A DNA stretch of 64,000 bases, from assembly GCF_008801695.1 (NCBI RefSeq), contig NZ_VZPF01000008.1:1-64000 (forward strand), written 5' to 3'. This DNA is from Pantoea stewartii subsp. stewartii. Lineage in GTDB: Bacteria; Pseudomonadota; Gammaproteobacteria; Enterobacterales; Enterobacteriaceae. Each line of letters opens with the position of its first letter. The first letter of the stretch is position 1. The translations under genes were made by a program, and so were the position numbers. Shown in pieces: positions 24,366 to 33,411 of the stretch. The notes below the pieces were generated by a model. That model saw nothing but the letters and a program-made list of their open reading frames with translations. It made no database searches and was not told where the DNA came from.

Positions 24366-26992
24366 TGAGCGCCCCAGCAAGTGGGCGCAGCGCCCCAACT
24401 CCGCCCCCTCCGTATCCGGGTAGCGCACCAGACGCCACCCGGTACGATTACGAATGGCAGAAGCCAAAAGCTGCCATTTGTGTTGATAAGACTCCCGTTG
24501 TTGATCTAGTTGAGCTGGGTCAAGAACAGGAGTTTTTGGCGTGGGTGAAAGTTACCCTTGCGCCGCTACCTCGCTTTATTCGCCTGCGTCTGGCCTCCCG
24601 CATTGACAGCATTCACACCATGAAGGGCAGACACATCGCCCGTCTGGCGCTGCGCGATATCATCCGCAGGGATCTGCCGCCTATCAACATGGTGAATGAG
24701 CAATACGCTATTGCGATGACCGATGAGGCTAAATCTCAGGCTGATACAGCATTCAAAGGGTTAAACCCGCTTTACCACACGTTTAACACTCTGCATGGAT
24801 TGGTTGAGCGCTTTAACCACCTGCCGGACTTCACGCCGGAAGATGTTGAGCTACTGGCGCAGGATATCGCTATCTATATGCGGTCTGTGCTGAGTGAAGT
24901 TCACGAAACGGTAGAGACGCAAAGTGATCGTAAATATGCCGGATACCTTTACACCGAAGCGGCTGTCCTCGCGCGGCTTTTCTTTCTTACGCCGCCGAGC
25001 TGGACAAAGTATTGCCGGGGGGCGCTGTTTATTGATGAGGCTACTACCGGCATTAGCAAGATGCTGGATGATCGCTACTGGCACCGTAACCTGAAAAAGT
25101 ACGCCACCCGCTGGCGTGAGCACCTGCATATTGCCTTTGGTGATGTAAAGCGGGGCGCTGCACCGTATTGCAGTAAGCACCACGTTGATGAGTGGGATGC
25201 CAGACGCAAGCGCAGCCGCGCGATCATGGCCCGCCTTGAGCTGGAAGACCAGGACACCAAAGAGCGTATTTCGCTTATTGAGCAGATCGATAAGAGCATA
25301 TCCAACCCGGCATTGCGCCGCGTTGAACTTATGACCCGTATCGGCGGCTTTGAGAAAGTTGCCACCGAAAGCGGCTATGCAGGCCAGTTTTTTACTCTGA
25401 CTGCGCCTTCCAAATATCACGCATATACCGTATTCGGTCATCGTAATGCCAAATGGAATGGTGCCAGCCCCAGAGCAACGCAGCGCTACCTTAACCGGGT
25501 ATGGCAAAAGATCCGTGCTGAGCTGGCCCGCCGTGAAATCCCCGTCTTTGGTCTGAGGGTGGCGGAGTCTCACCACGATGGTACGCCGCACTGGCACGGT
25601 CTGCTGTTCTCTTTGCCTGAACATTCCGCTGAACTGCTGGAAGTAATGGAAGACTACGCAACCCGCGAGGATGCGGAAGAGTTGCAGGGAAAACACGGTA
25701 ATCAACCGCGCTTTGATATGAAGCCGATCGATCAGGAAATCGGCAGCGCCACCGGCTACGTGGTGAAGTACATCAGTAAGAATATTGACGGCTACGCGCT
25801 CGACGGTGAAACCGACGACGAGAGCGGTCGGCCGCTGAAAGAAACGTCAAAACATGCTACCGCGTGGGCATCGTGCTGGGGCATCCGTCAGTTTCAGTTT
25901 TTGGGCGGCGCGCCGGTATCGGTCTGGCGTGAGTTGCGCCGGTTCCGCAATCAGGAACAGGCCGACAAGATAAACCCGCTATTTGCTGAGCTGCACCGCG
26001 CTGCGGATGCTGGCGACTGGCAGCAATACACCCAATTGCAGGGCGGGGCACTGGTTGCCCGCCGTGATCTGCCGTTGCGCATCTGGTACCAGCAGAAGGA
26101 CGAGCCGAATGATTACGGCGAGTATCTGGATCTTATCAAAGGCCTGGTGATGCCAGCCGTTCACATCCCACCCATTGAAACCCGCCTGCATACCTACCGC
26201 ATTGTGCGTAAGAAACCGGAAGTTTTAGACGACTCCGGGCAGGCCGTTGACTTTGATTTTGACCTTCGGGGCGCGTCCGCGCCCTCTAGGACTCGTGTCA
26301 ATAACTGTACCGAGGTTAAAAAACATACAAAATCAGGGGGTGACAATTCCCCACCAGTTGAGCCTGAACAGTATGAAATTGGTCAAATGACCCGCGAGCA
26401 GAAAAAACGGCTCAACGAAAGCCTCAGAAACTTCAAACCGGAACGGCAAAAATCACCTGCCGATGTGTTTGAGTCGCTTGCCAGCGCTATAACCGCGTCA
26501 GATTGTGATGAGGTCGATCAGGCGCGGGCAGAAAACTACATGAAAGTGGCCGCAGCTATCCGCAATGAAGTGCCAACCCGTAAAAACAGTACCGTGAAGC
26601 CTGTGCCACTGACGGAATCGCTTAAATATCAGCTTTCAGCATGGGGCATAAAATCGGAACTTGATATTCATGCTCTTCGGTGTGGGGCTGCGCTGTCTTT
26701 TGGTGATCAGATGGTTTACCTGAAAGGTGGCTATCTGGTAGAAAAAACCAAAGCGTCATATTGTAGGGCGAGGAACTGTAATGCTGAATTAACCCCGGAT
26801 GATAAGGCATTCGGTAACGAGGGGCTGTGTCTGGCATGTACGGCGAAGTTGATCGGAACGGCAGCAATCAAACAGCGTCGTGACGATGCCGAACAAAGGC
26901 AAAAAGCAGAAAGAAAACAGGAGAATGACGCGCTTCTGGGAAGGCTTAAGGTTGCGCTCATCAACAGGGGGCTGCATGGGAAGGTATCATGA
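24365..26992 (+). CDS. A: Rolling-circle replication initiator, P2 gpA type
   Basis: 875 residues (P2 gpA 761). HUH-type nuclease: metal-binding HWHGLLF near residue 410 in ESHHDGTPHWHG, and the paired tyrosines in YVVKYISKNIDGY near 464 and 468, the same spacing as the active tyrosines of P2 gpA. Between residues 630 and 660 the coding DNA carries the likely origin. The C-terminal end has a CxxxxC...CxxC zinc-finger-like segment (CRARNCNAEL, LCLACTAKL). It nicks phage DNA in cis, attaches to the 5' end and starts leading-strand synthesis with host Rep and Pol III. Confidence 0.95.
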   Translation: MSAPASGRSAPTPPPPYPGSAPDATRYDYEWQKPKAAICVDKTPVVDLVELGQEQEFLAWVKVTLAPLPRFIRLRLASRIDSIHTMKGRHIARLALRDIIRRDLPPINMVNEQYAIAMTDEAKSQADTAFKGLNPLYHTFNTLHGLVERFNHLPDFTPEDVELLAQDIAIYMRSVLSEVHETVETQSDRKYAGYLYTEAAVLARLFFLTPPSWTKYCRGALFIDEATTGISKMLDDRYWHRNLKKYATRWREHLHIAFGDVKRGAAPYCSKHHVDEWDARRKRSRAIMARLELEDQDTKERISLIEQIDKSISNPALRRVELMTRIGGFEKVATESGYAGQFFTLTAPSKYHAYTVFGHRNAKWNGASPRATQRYLNRVWQKIRAELARREIPVFGLRVAESHHDGTPHWHGLLFSLPEHSAELLEVMEDYATREDAEELQGKHGNQPRFDMKPIDQEIGSATGYVVKYISKNIDGYALDGETDDESGRPLKETSKHATAWASCWGIRQFQFLGGAPVSVWRELRRFRNQEQADKINPLFAELHRAADAGDWQQYTQLQGGALVARRDLPLRIWYQQKDEPNDYGEYLDLIKGLVMPAVHIPPIETRLHTYRIVRKKPEVLDDSGQAVDFDFDLRGASAPSRTRVNNCTEVKKHTKSGGDNSPPVEPEQYEIGQMTREQKKRLNESLRNFKPERQKSPADVFESLASAITASDCDEVDQARAENYMKVAAAIRNEVPTRKNSTVKPVPLTESLKYQLSAWGIKSELDIHALRCGAALSFGDQMVYLKGGYLVEKTKASYCRARNCNAELTPDDKAFGNEGLCLACTAKLIGTAAIKQRRDDAEQRQKAERKQENDALLGRLKVALINRGLHGKVS
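26268..26302. other. Probable phage replication origin (gpA nick site) in gene A
   Basis: A 7-bp hairpin GGGCGCG/CGCGCCC with a 2-nt loop (26269-26284) is followed by TCTAGGACTCGTGTCAA. P2 ori also lies inside gene A, with a GC-rich hairpin and a CGGAGTCCTGTCAA-type sequence. The resemblance and position support this, but the exact nick is not provable here. Confidence 0.6.
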
Positions 26993-27263
26993 TGATGATT
27001 TTGAGCGGGAAGACGATTACCGGAGTTGGCTTTATTATCGCGAGTCCTCGCATGAAGAACGTGAATTACAGCGAAAGCAGGCGCGTTCAAATGAAAAGCA
27101 GACCAGCAATAACCCGGAGCCTGTGATCCCGCCAGTTGATTGGCCGGTATCGGATGTATTTCGCGACTATCCTGAGCACCAGGCGCGCGTTGCAGCAGCA
27201 GAGAAGAAATACTTTGAATCCAGAAAAGCGCCTAATGCTGAAGATGAAAGCGACAGTCATTGA
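26976..27263 (+). CDS. Small acidic/basic phage protein after gene A
   Basis: 95 residues from ATG 26976, with AGGGGG just upstream, overlapping the end of gene A by 17 bp. It is highly charged: DDDFEREDDYRSWLYYRESS then basic KQARSNEKQ and a C-terminal helix. No family recognised. It is co-translated with gpA and could be an accessory replication protein. Confidence 0.55.
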   Translation: MGRYHDDDFEREDDYRSWLYYRESSHEERELQRKQARSNEKQTSNNPEPVIPPVDWPVSDVFRDYPEHQARVAAAEKKYFESRKAPNAEDESDSH

Positions 27264-27426
27264 TACCGTGTTTTTATGGCAATCGGTATGGCTGGCGTAA
27301 CGCGTTACGCCGGGTATAGCGATTCTGCGGGTGCGGGCGGCAAAGAGTCCGCCAGCGCCACAACGTGGCGCTCAATGCTAAATAAGTCTGGCTCAGGTGA
27401 TGGTGTTGCGTGTTGTACGTTTGTGT

Positions 27427-27445
27427 TGTACATTTAATTTGTACA
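27427..27445. promoter_or_regulatory. Operator before phd-doc
   Basis: TGTACA, 7-bp AT spacer TTTAATT, TGTACA: a symmetric pair 15 bp before the phd start, with another TTGTAC half further left. Phd-type antitoxins bind palindromes at exactly this position and autoregulate. Confidence 0.6.
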
Positions 27446-27459
27446 TCAAAGGAGGTCAT

Positions 27460-27681
27460 ATGCGAACCTATACCACATCTCAGGCCCGGCAAAACATTGC
27501 TGAGGTAATGGAAGCGGCTACGGCTGGCGAACCTGTAGAAATAACCCGCCGCGATGGCTCTGCTGCCGTGCTTATCAGCCGCGATGATTTCAATGCGTGG
27601 CAGGAAGCAAAGCTTGATGCTGAATTTGCCGAAATTATGGGGCGACACGGTCGTACCATTAAGGCGCTGGCCGACAGATGA
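27460..27681 (+). CDS. phd: Antitoxin Phd
   Basis: 73 residues from ATG 27460 with AAAGGAGG, the same length as P1 Phd. The N-terminal DNA-binding part is MRTYTTSQARQNIAEVMEAA, then EPVEITRRDGSAAVLISRDD, and the Doc-binding helix near the C-terminus (EAKLDAEFAEIMGRHGRT). It neutralises Doc, represses the operon and is degraded by proteases when synthesis stops. It overlaps doc by 4 bp. Confidence 0.92.
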   Translation: MRTYTTSQARQNIAEVMEAATAGEPVEITRRDGSAAVLISRDDFNAWQEAKLDAEFAEIMGRHGRTIKALADR

Positions 27682-28061
27682 AATGGATCAGCGCTCAGGA
27701 GGTGATAGCGTTTCATGATCGTCTGCTTGCAGCTTTGCCAGGCGTTCAGGGGATGCCAGAACCGGGAAGAGCAGAGGCGATCATTTATCGTGTTCAGAAC
27801 CAGCTTTACTATGAAGGCGTTGAAGATATCCACGAACTCGCTGCGATGTATCTCGTCGCCATTTCGCGTGGTCATATCTTCAATGATGGCAACAAGCGAA
27901 CCGCCTTTTTCGTTGCGATGGCTTTTTTAAAGCGCAATGGTATTGATATCCGTGATGAAGGTAATGAACTGGAAGAACTGACCGTATCCGCAGCGACGGG
28001 GTCACTAAGCAGCGGTGATGTTGCTGCTGTTTTGCGCCGACTATCCATCAATCCCCACTGA
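27678..28061 (+). CDS. doc: Toxin Doc (Fic-fold EF-Tu kinase)
   Basis: 127 residues (P1 Doc 126). The Fic/Doc motif HIFNDGNKRTA starts at His66, as in P1 Doc. Doc phosphorylates a threonine of EF-Tu and stops translation. With Phd it acts as an addiction module, here probably killing or arresting cells that lose the prophage. It sits between gene A and the cos/portal end, where P2 carries tin and old. Confidence 0.92.
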   Translation: MKWISAQEVIAFHDRLLAALPGVQGMPEPGRAEAIIYRVQNQLYYEGVEDIHELAAMYLVAISRGHIFNDGNKRTAFFVAMAFLKRNGIDIRDEGNELEELTVSAATGSLSSGDVAAVLRRLSINPH

Positions 28062-28067
28062 CCTGAG

Positions 28068-28090
28068 AAGCTGCCTTTTAACGGCGGCTT
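28068..28090 (+). terminator. Terminator after doc
   Basis: Stem AAGCTGCC/GGCGGCTT with one G-T pair, 7-nt loop, then TTCTTCC. It ends the rightward early transcript. Confidence 0.7.
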
Positions 28091-28119
28091 TTCTTCCCTC
28101 CGGGCCTTCTTTCTCTGTT

Positions 28120-28149
28120 GCACAATAGTGCACAAATTTGCACAATTTT
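28120..28149. repeat. Three tandem 10-bp GCACAA repeats
   Basis: GCACAATAGT, GCACAAATTT, GCACAATTTT lie head to tail at 28120, 28130 and 28140, in helical phase. They precede the presumed cos. Possibly a terminase or regulator binding array; function unproven. Confidence 0.5.
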
Positions 28150-28183
28150 TTTGAGGCTATTTATGCCCTTTCCGCCCTGTGGT

Positions 28184-28220
28184 GGCGAGGTCTGCCCCCG
28201 GATCGGCAAATGCACAAAAA
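28184..28220. other. Candidate cos site
   Basis: P2-like cos lies between the early region and gene Q, and P2 cohesive ends begin GGCGAGG. The same heptamer occurs at 28184-28190. The rest of the 19-nt end does not match P2 closely, so only the region is indicated. The remaining 28221-28470 holds no credible gene. Confidence 0.35.
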
Positions 28221-28477
28221 ACGAAGCAAATGTCGCGCGCAGGTGACGGGGGAACAGCCCACGCGACGGAGGGTCGGGAGGTGATGCCTTTAATTGCCAT
28301 TCTCCGGCCTTTTTCGCCTTCTCCGCGCGTTTTCTCACTTCTGGATGTGTGCGGGGTAAATTGCAGATTGCGCCTGCCAGAATGGCGCTCATGCGCTCTG
28401 AGTGAGGGGGTTAAATGCTGCGCTGAGTGGTGATCAGGTGGCCGGTCATGCGGGGATTGAAAATTACTGAAAGAGAA

Positions 28478-28498
28478 CCGCCGCAGGATGTGCGGCGG
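28478..28498 (-). terminator. Terminator after Q (P-Q operon)
   Basis: Stem CCGCCGCA/TGCGGCGG with a 5-nt loop, 10 bp past the Q stop on the minus strand, followed by TTCTCTTTC. Confidence 0.6.
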
Positions 28499-28508
28499 GT
28501 GGAGCGGG

Positions 28509-29567
28509 TTACTCGTCTTTGAGCAGAGCGTAGGGATTAAAGCGGATCACTTCCTGACCGAGCCAGTCATTGACGCCCTTCATTGCCTCCATCACTGGCA
28601 ACATTTCGTTGATGGCGAAGACGCGCGCGGCCTTCTCAACATCACCTAGCGAGCCGTTGCCTTCCGGCATTGCGCCCATCAGCTGCGGCGGGATGCGGTG
28701 AGCGTCGCGCAAATCGTTGCGCGTTGCTGATTTGATGTTAAGAAACTCATCCTTTGCCGATATCTGGCTGAACGGCAACAGTTGCACGCCATCCTTGCCG
28801 CCGCCCGGCGCGTGGATCAGCACGTTTTTGAAGGAGCCTTTTCCTCTGGCCTGTGACAGCGTCTTTTGCACCACCTTTATGCTTTCCTGATCCACCTTCT
28901 CCGAACCGACATAGAGAATACATCCGGCATGGGATCCGTTATCGTAATAGAGTTTGCGGAACTTATCGGCGGAATGTGACAGGCTGGCGGACAGTAGCGC
29001 CCCCATATATTCCGGCATACCGTAGATTTCCTGATGAATGTCCGGGTTCATGATGTGGCAGACTTCGCCCGCCTTGAACTCGTATTCATCCTTCCACTGC
29101 CGGATAAACCAGTAGGTATCAAGGTCGCTTCCCCGTCGCGTGTTCAGGGCCGGAACATGCTTAAGTTTGAGCGGGTCTCCCAGGCGATTAGACCGACGCT
29201 CAAGATAGGCATTGCCGAAGACAAACCAGTCCAGTGCAAACGCAGAGAACGCCTGACGTGAGAGTAACGGGTGAGGGATATAGCACCCGGTCAGCACATT
29301 ACGTTTGAAATAAAGCGCCGACTGATGCAGCGGGGACTGTGCGAACGCACGGGTTAACCCTTTCCAGTCTATTGGCGTCTCGTAGTACCGGCCATTATCG
29401 ACGCAGCACATGCTGTCCAGCAGATCATAGCCGTCTGTTACTGAATATGGCCCGTCAAACGTGAAGGCGCTGAGCGCCGGATCGCTTCTCAGCGCGTCAG
29501 AAATATCAGGCTGTCCGGCACCGCCACTGCTGGCAGTGTGATTGTTTTTGTAGGTGCGCTTCTTCAT
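28509..29567 (-). CDS. Q: Portal protein (gpQ)
   Basis: 352 residues (P2 Q 344). Typical of the P2/HK97 portal group, with LRDAHRIPPQLMGAMPEGNG and VFAINEMLPVMEAM near the C-terminus. Twelve copies form the head vertex through which DNA is packaged. Its start overlaps the P stop (ATGA-type), so P and Q form one operon, read leftward as in P2. Confidence 0.95.
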   Translation of the reverse strand: MKKRTYKNNHTASSGGAGQPDISDALRSDPALSAFTFDGPYSVTDGYDLLDSMCCVDNGRYYETPIDWKGLTRAFAQSPLHQSALYFKRNVLTGCYIPHPLLSRQAFSAFALDWFVFGNAYLERRSNRLGDPLKLKHVPALNTRRGSDLDTYWFIRQWKDEYEFKAGEVCHIMNPDIHQEIYGMPEYMGALLSASLSHSADKFRKLYYDNGSHAGCILYVGSEKVDQESIKVVQKTLSQARGKGSFKNVLIHAPGGGKDGVQLLPFSQISAKDEFLNIKSATRNDLRDAHRIPPQLMGAMPEGNGSLGDVEKAARVFAINEMLPVMEAMKGVNDWLGQEVIRFNPYALLKDE

Positions 29568-31297
29568 CAGAACTCCATAGCAAACCCGCCGCTGCCACTC
29601 TCCTGGCCCAGCGGTTCGTTAATAATGGCGAGCATATTCGCCCAGGCTAAATCCCCGTGGCTGACGCCGCGCGAGCGGTCAGTGTCATAGGTGATGAATC
29701 CGCCCGGCGTCTTTACCTTGCGAACAGAGTTAAAGGCGTTGATCAGGGCGCGCTCGCTGCGGTCATATTCCCATCGCCCGGCGCGGATCAGCTGTAGCAT
29801 TTTCAGCACCAAGGCGCGCTTTGACGTCATTGACATGGTGTAGGGCATCGCCATCGGGAAAAACTTCTTCACTATCTGGTAAACGGCTTCACCATTACCG
29901 CCCGTCACGTCGATGCCGACATGCTGAACGTTGTATTTGAAGGTGAAGTTTTCGATAACTTTCGCCTGCTCTTCAAATTCAAGGCCGCGCACCTGTTCTG
30001 TTTCCACCGTACGGAATTTACCGCCCGGCACCAGTGGCGGAACCACAACGCAAATCGCGCCGCTGTCACCGTTGCCGCTGCTGCCGTTGGCGTCATAGCC
30101 TATCCAGACCGGGCGATTACCCATCGGCCTGGACGCGAAAGGCTTCCAGTCCGGCCATTCGTCATAACCATCTGCCCCGCAGCCAATCAGTGCGTTAAGG
30201 TTGAAGGCTGACTCGCCATCGCGCACGAACTCGCACATGTACAGGTTGCGGAATTCATCCTCGCTGTTTTCATCCTGAATCTCTTCAAGGTCGGTATATT
30301 CCCAGCCGTGGTCTATCACATCCTTCAGGGTGACAATCTGACGCCAGGTTTTATCCGGGCATAACAGCCCGCTGTTCAGCGTTTTCCAGCCCACATCAAA
30401 CGCTTTGCGCTGTGCCTTCGGGCGTTTCTCATTCCAGCGATCGCCCGTCCAGAACGGGTAGGCCTCATGGGTCTCGCCTGACGGCGTGGAAAAGTAGGTA
30501 CGCGTCAGCCCCTTCAGCGTTGCCATCGCACCTGCAACCTTTCGCAGGTTGGTGAAGTTGCTGACCCAGAAGAATTCGTCAAACTTCAGGTTGCCCGTAT
30601 ATGACTGCGCTGTTGCAGCGGACGTGCCGAGGAAATGCAGCTCTGCGCCGTTACTCAGTACGATTTTGTCACCGCCCTTAAGCTCAACGTCCACCTCTTC
30701 AGCCATCTTCTGAATGAATCCCCTGAACTGGTGCGCCTGACGGCGGGATGCAGACAAAAATATCTGGTTGCGCTGGTACGGGTATTTCACATCATCGCGC
30801 AGCGCATCAAGCAACGCCTCGCGTGCAAAGTACCAGGTTGCGCCAATCTGGCGGGACTTCAGTATCATGCGGTTTCGGTGATGGCGTTGCTCATACCAGC
30901 CGCGTTGATGCCACGAAAGGGAATCAAGTATTTTCTCCCGCAGCGCGACGATCTGTTCTTCGGTGAAGTGGTTTTTCAGCTTGCGCTTGCGTGGCTTTTT
31001 GCCCGCGCCAGCCCCTGCCGGTTGTCCGTCAGACAGCTTTTTCAGTTGCCGGGTCAGCAGGTCAATCTCCTTGAAGTCTCCCCCGGTCTTGTCTTTCTTG
31101 TCCGTAAGCTGGATGAGGCGCGCATCCATCGACTGGCTGACGCGCTGGACGGGCGGCGTTTCATCCCATTCATCGCGTTTCTTCCAAGCGTAAATTGTGT
31201 TCTGATTAATCCCCATCAGGCGCGCGATCTCCGCTGGCGGGTAGCCCTGCCAGTAAAGTTGTTTTGCCCTCTGACGTACAAAAGCGTCCTGTATCAT
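29567..31297 (-). CDS. P: Terminase ATPase/large subunit (gpP)
   Basis: 576 residues (P2 P 590) from ATG 31297 with GGAGGGC. An N-terminal helix-turn-helix (PPAEIARLMGINQNTIYAWK) precedes a P-loop-like LKSRQIGATW near residue 165 and the nuclease domain (IGYDANGSSGNGDSGAICVV; HVGIDVTGGNG). It cuts and pumps DNA into the head with gpM. The promoter is divergent from O across a 160-bp region with an Ogr-type box. Confidence 0.95.
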   Translation of the reverse strand: MIQDAFVRQRAKQLYWQGYPPAEIARLMGINQNTIYAWKKRDEWDETPPVQRVSQSMDARLIQLTDKKDKTGGDFKEIDLLTRQLKKLSDGQPAGAGAGKKPRKRKLKNHFTEEQIVALREKILDSLSWHQRGWYEQRHHRNRMILKSRQIGATWYFAREALLDALRDDVKYPYQRNQIFLSASRRQAHQFRGFIQKMAEEVDVELKGGDKIVLSNGAELHFLGTSAATAQSYTGNLKFDEFFWVSNFTNLRKVAGAMATLKGLTRTYFSTPSGETHEAYPFWTGDRWNEKRPKAQRKAFDVGWKTLNSGLLCPDKTWRQIVTLKDVIDHGWEYTDLEEIQDENSEDEFRNLYMCEFVRDGESAFNLNALIGCGADGYDEWPDWKPFASRPMGNRPVWIGYDANGSSGNGDSGAICVVVPPLVPGGKFRTVETEQVRGLEFEEQAKVIENFTFKYNVQHVGIDVTGGNGEAVYQIVKKFFPMAMPYTMSMTSKRALVLKMLQLIRAGRWEYDRSERALINAFNSVRKVKTPGGFITYDTDRSRGVSHGDLAWANMLAIINEPLGQESGSGGFAMEF

Positions 31298-31363
31298 CTG
31301 CCCTCCACCGTTTATGGAGTGAAGATTACCCCGCGCGCGATCCCGCTATCGCCCCCTTTATGG

Positions 31364-31381
31364 TCTGGCCTTCCTCCGACA
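31364..31381. promoter_or_regulatory. Ogr-type activator box, divergent P/O late promoters
   Basis: TCT-N12-ACA (31364-31366, 31379-31381) is one base off the TGT-N12-ACA site of P2 Ogr. Centred at about 31372, a start 55 bp away on each side falls about 20 bp before P and about 29 bp before O. TAATCT on the minus strand at 31328-31323 would be the P -10. Confidence 0.65.
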
Positions 31382-31456
31382 ACAAAACCTCGTTGAGACA
31401 GCAGGTTACGCTCTGCCATCATGGCCGTACAGAAACCACTCAACAGGATTATCGAC

Positions 31457-32293
31457 ATGGCCAGCGCAGCTAAACCAGCCCGTAAGAAATTCCGCGTTGC
31501 TGTCTCCGGTGCCACCGTTGACGGGCGTGAAATTCGCCCTGAGCACCTTCGTGATGCAGCAGCAAACTACAGCCCGGACGTGTACGGCGCACGCGTCAAC
31601 GTGGAGCACTACCTTTCGCCGTTCCCCGGCAGTGATTTCGGCGCGATGGGTGATGTGACGGCGCTGAGTGCTGAAGATATCAGCGAAGGCCCGCTCGCCG
31701 GGCGCACCGCGCTTTACGCCGAGATCGAACCTTCTGAGCGCATGAAGAAGCTGACGGAAGAAGGTAAGAAAATTTACTCCAGCATTGAACTGCATCCGCA
31801 GTTTGCGCTTAACGGCAAGGCGTATGTCATGGGGCTGGCGATGACCGATACCCCGGCCAGCCTCGGCACCGAGCGCCTGAAATTTGCCGCGCAGCAGCGT
31901 CAGCAGGTTATGTCCTTCAACAATCAGCAGGGTGAAGCCCCGCTGTTCACCGATGCCATTGAGGCAGAAATCATCGAACTGGCCGAGCAGCGCAGCGATG
32001 AAGGTAAGCAGTGGTTCGGGCGCATCATGGGGATTATCGGCAAAGGCCGTAAATCTGACGGTGAGCAGTTCAGCCAGGTGCGTGACGCCGTGGAGAACGT
32101 CGCCCAATCCCATGCCGATCTGCTGGACAGTTTTAATGACCTGAGCCGCGCCCGCGAGCAGGACAGCCAGGACATCCAGAAGCTGACCTCCGATCTTGCC
32201 GCGCTGACCAGCAAGCTGGGAAGCACAGACGCCAATTTCAGCCAGCGGGAACCCGCAAGCGGTGGCGCTAACGCGCAACTGGCTGATTACTGA
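31457..32293 (+). CDS. O: Capsid scaffold/protease (gpO)
   Basis: 278 residues from ATG 31457 with AGGA; an in-frame ATG at 31421 lacks a ribosome binding site. It matches P2 gpO: KFRVAVSGATVDGREIRPEH, YGARVNVEHYL (catalytic His), IYSSIELHPQFA (catalytic Ser) and GLAMTDTPASLGTE. The serine protease part cleaves gpN, gpL and itself; the C-terminal coiled coil scaffolds the prohead. Confidence 0.93.
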   Translation: MASAAKPARKKFRVAVSGATVDGREIRPEHLRDAAANYSPDVYGARVNVEHYLSPFPGSDFGAMGDVTALSAEDISEGPLAGRTALYAEIEPSERMKKLTEEGKKIYSSIELHPQFALNGKAYVMGLAMTDTPASLGTERLKFAAQQRQQVMSFNNQQGEAPLFTDAIEAEIIELAEQRSDEGKQWFGRIMGIIGKGRKSDGEQFSQVRDAVENVAQSHADLLDSFNDLSRAREQDSQDIQKLTSDLAALTSKLGSTDANFSQREPASGGANAQLADY

Positions 32294-32316
32294 TATTCAC
32301 AAAGAGAGCAGAGAAC

Positions 32317-33366
32317 ATGGATAACAATACCCGCCAGCTATTTGATCAGTACATCGCCCGGCAGGCACAACTCAACGGCGTATCAACCGCCGCTGTCGCT
32401 GCAAAATTTGCCGTAGATCCGACGCGTCAGCAGCGCCTTGAACAGGCCGCACAGCAGGATGATTCTTTCCTGAGCAAAATTAATGTGTTTGGCGTAAACC
32501 AGCAGATCGGCCAGAAAGTCCTGATCGGCAGCAAAGGCCCGATGGCTGGCGTAAACAACAGTGTTACCAGTCGTCGCAACCCTGGCTCAAATCATTCAAT
32601 GGAGCCGTTCGACTACATGTGTCGCAAGGTCAACTATGACTACGGCATCAGCTATGAACAGCTTGATGCGTGGGCGCACATGCCGGAGTTCCAGCCGCTG
32701 ATCAGTAAGGCAATGGCCCGCCAGATGTCGCTTGACCGCATCATGATTGGCTTTAACGGCGTGAAGTACAGCGACCCGTCTGACCGTGCCGCTAACCCGC
32801 TGTTGCAGGACTGTGGCATTGGCTGGCTGGAAAAAATCCGCCAGGAAGCGCCGCACCGCGTCATTTCCAATGTGACGATCACCTCGCGCGATGAAGATAA
32901 CAAGATTGTCGCAAAAGGTACCTACGGCAACATTGGCGCTGCGGTGTACGACGCCAAAAACAGTCTGATGGATGAATGGCACAAACGTAACCCGGATAAC
33001 GTGGTGATTCTGGCGGGCGACCTGCTGACGAGCAGCAATTTCTCGGCCATCAACGCCTTAAGCCAGACCAACCCGAATACCGAAATGCTGGCCGGTCAGC
33101 TTATTGTCGCGCAGGAGCGCGTAGGCAATATGCCGACCTTTATCGCGCCTTACTTCCAGGTAAATGGCGTGCTGATCACGCCGTTCAAAAACCTGTCGGT
33201 GTACTACCAGCGTGGCGGTCTGCGCCGGACGATCAAAGAAGAGCCGGAATACAACCGTGTCGCAACGTATCAGTCGTCAAACGATGACTTCGTCATTGAA
33301 GACTACGGCAATGTTGCGTTCATTGACGGCATTCAGTTCGCCCAGGCCGAACCGGCAGGCGAGTGA
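32317..33366 (+). CDS. N: Major capsid protein (gpN)
   Basis: 349 residues (P2 N 357). HK97-fold capsid subunit; it starts MDNNTRQLFDQYIARQAQLN and contains KINVFGVNQQIGQKVL, CRKVNYDYGISYEQLDAWA and, near the end, YQRGGLRRTIKEEPEYNRVA. The N-terminal region is expected to be removed by gpO. It follows O by 23 bp in the late head operon. Confidence 0.95.
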   Translation: MDNNTRQLFDQYIARQAQLNGVSTAAVAAKFAVDPTRQQRLEQAAQQDDSFLSKINVFGVNQQIGQKVLIGSKGPMAGVNNSVTSRRNPGSNHSMEPFDYMCRKVNYDYGISYEQLDAWAHMPEFQPLISKAMARQMSLDRIMIGFNGVKYSDPSDRAANPLLQDCGIGWLEKIRQEAPHRVISNVTITSRDEDNKIVAKGTYGNIGAAVYDAKNSLMDEWHKRNPDNVVILAGDLLTSSNFSAINALSQTNPNTEMLAGQLIVAQERVGNMPTFIAPYFQVNGVLITPFKNLSVYYQRGGLRRTIKEEPEYNRVATYQSSNDDFVIEDYGNVAFIDGIQFAQAEPAGE

Positions 33367-33411
33367 CAGAAGCGGCGGGGCATTGCCCCGCCATGACGGG
33401 GAGAAGTGACG

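Noticed and set aside
27276-27437. 53-codon open frame (starting MAIGMAGVTRYAGY) before phd
   Set aside because: No ribosome binding site, composition unlike its neighbours, and it overlaps the phd operator.
31406-32278. 290-codon frame antisense to gene O
   Set aside because: Mirror frame arising from codon bias of gene O, which is a clear gpO homologue.
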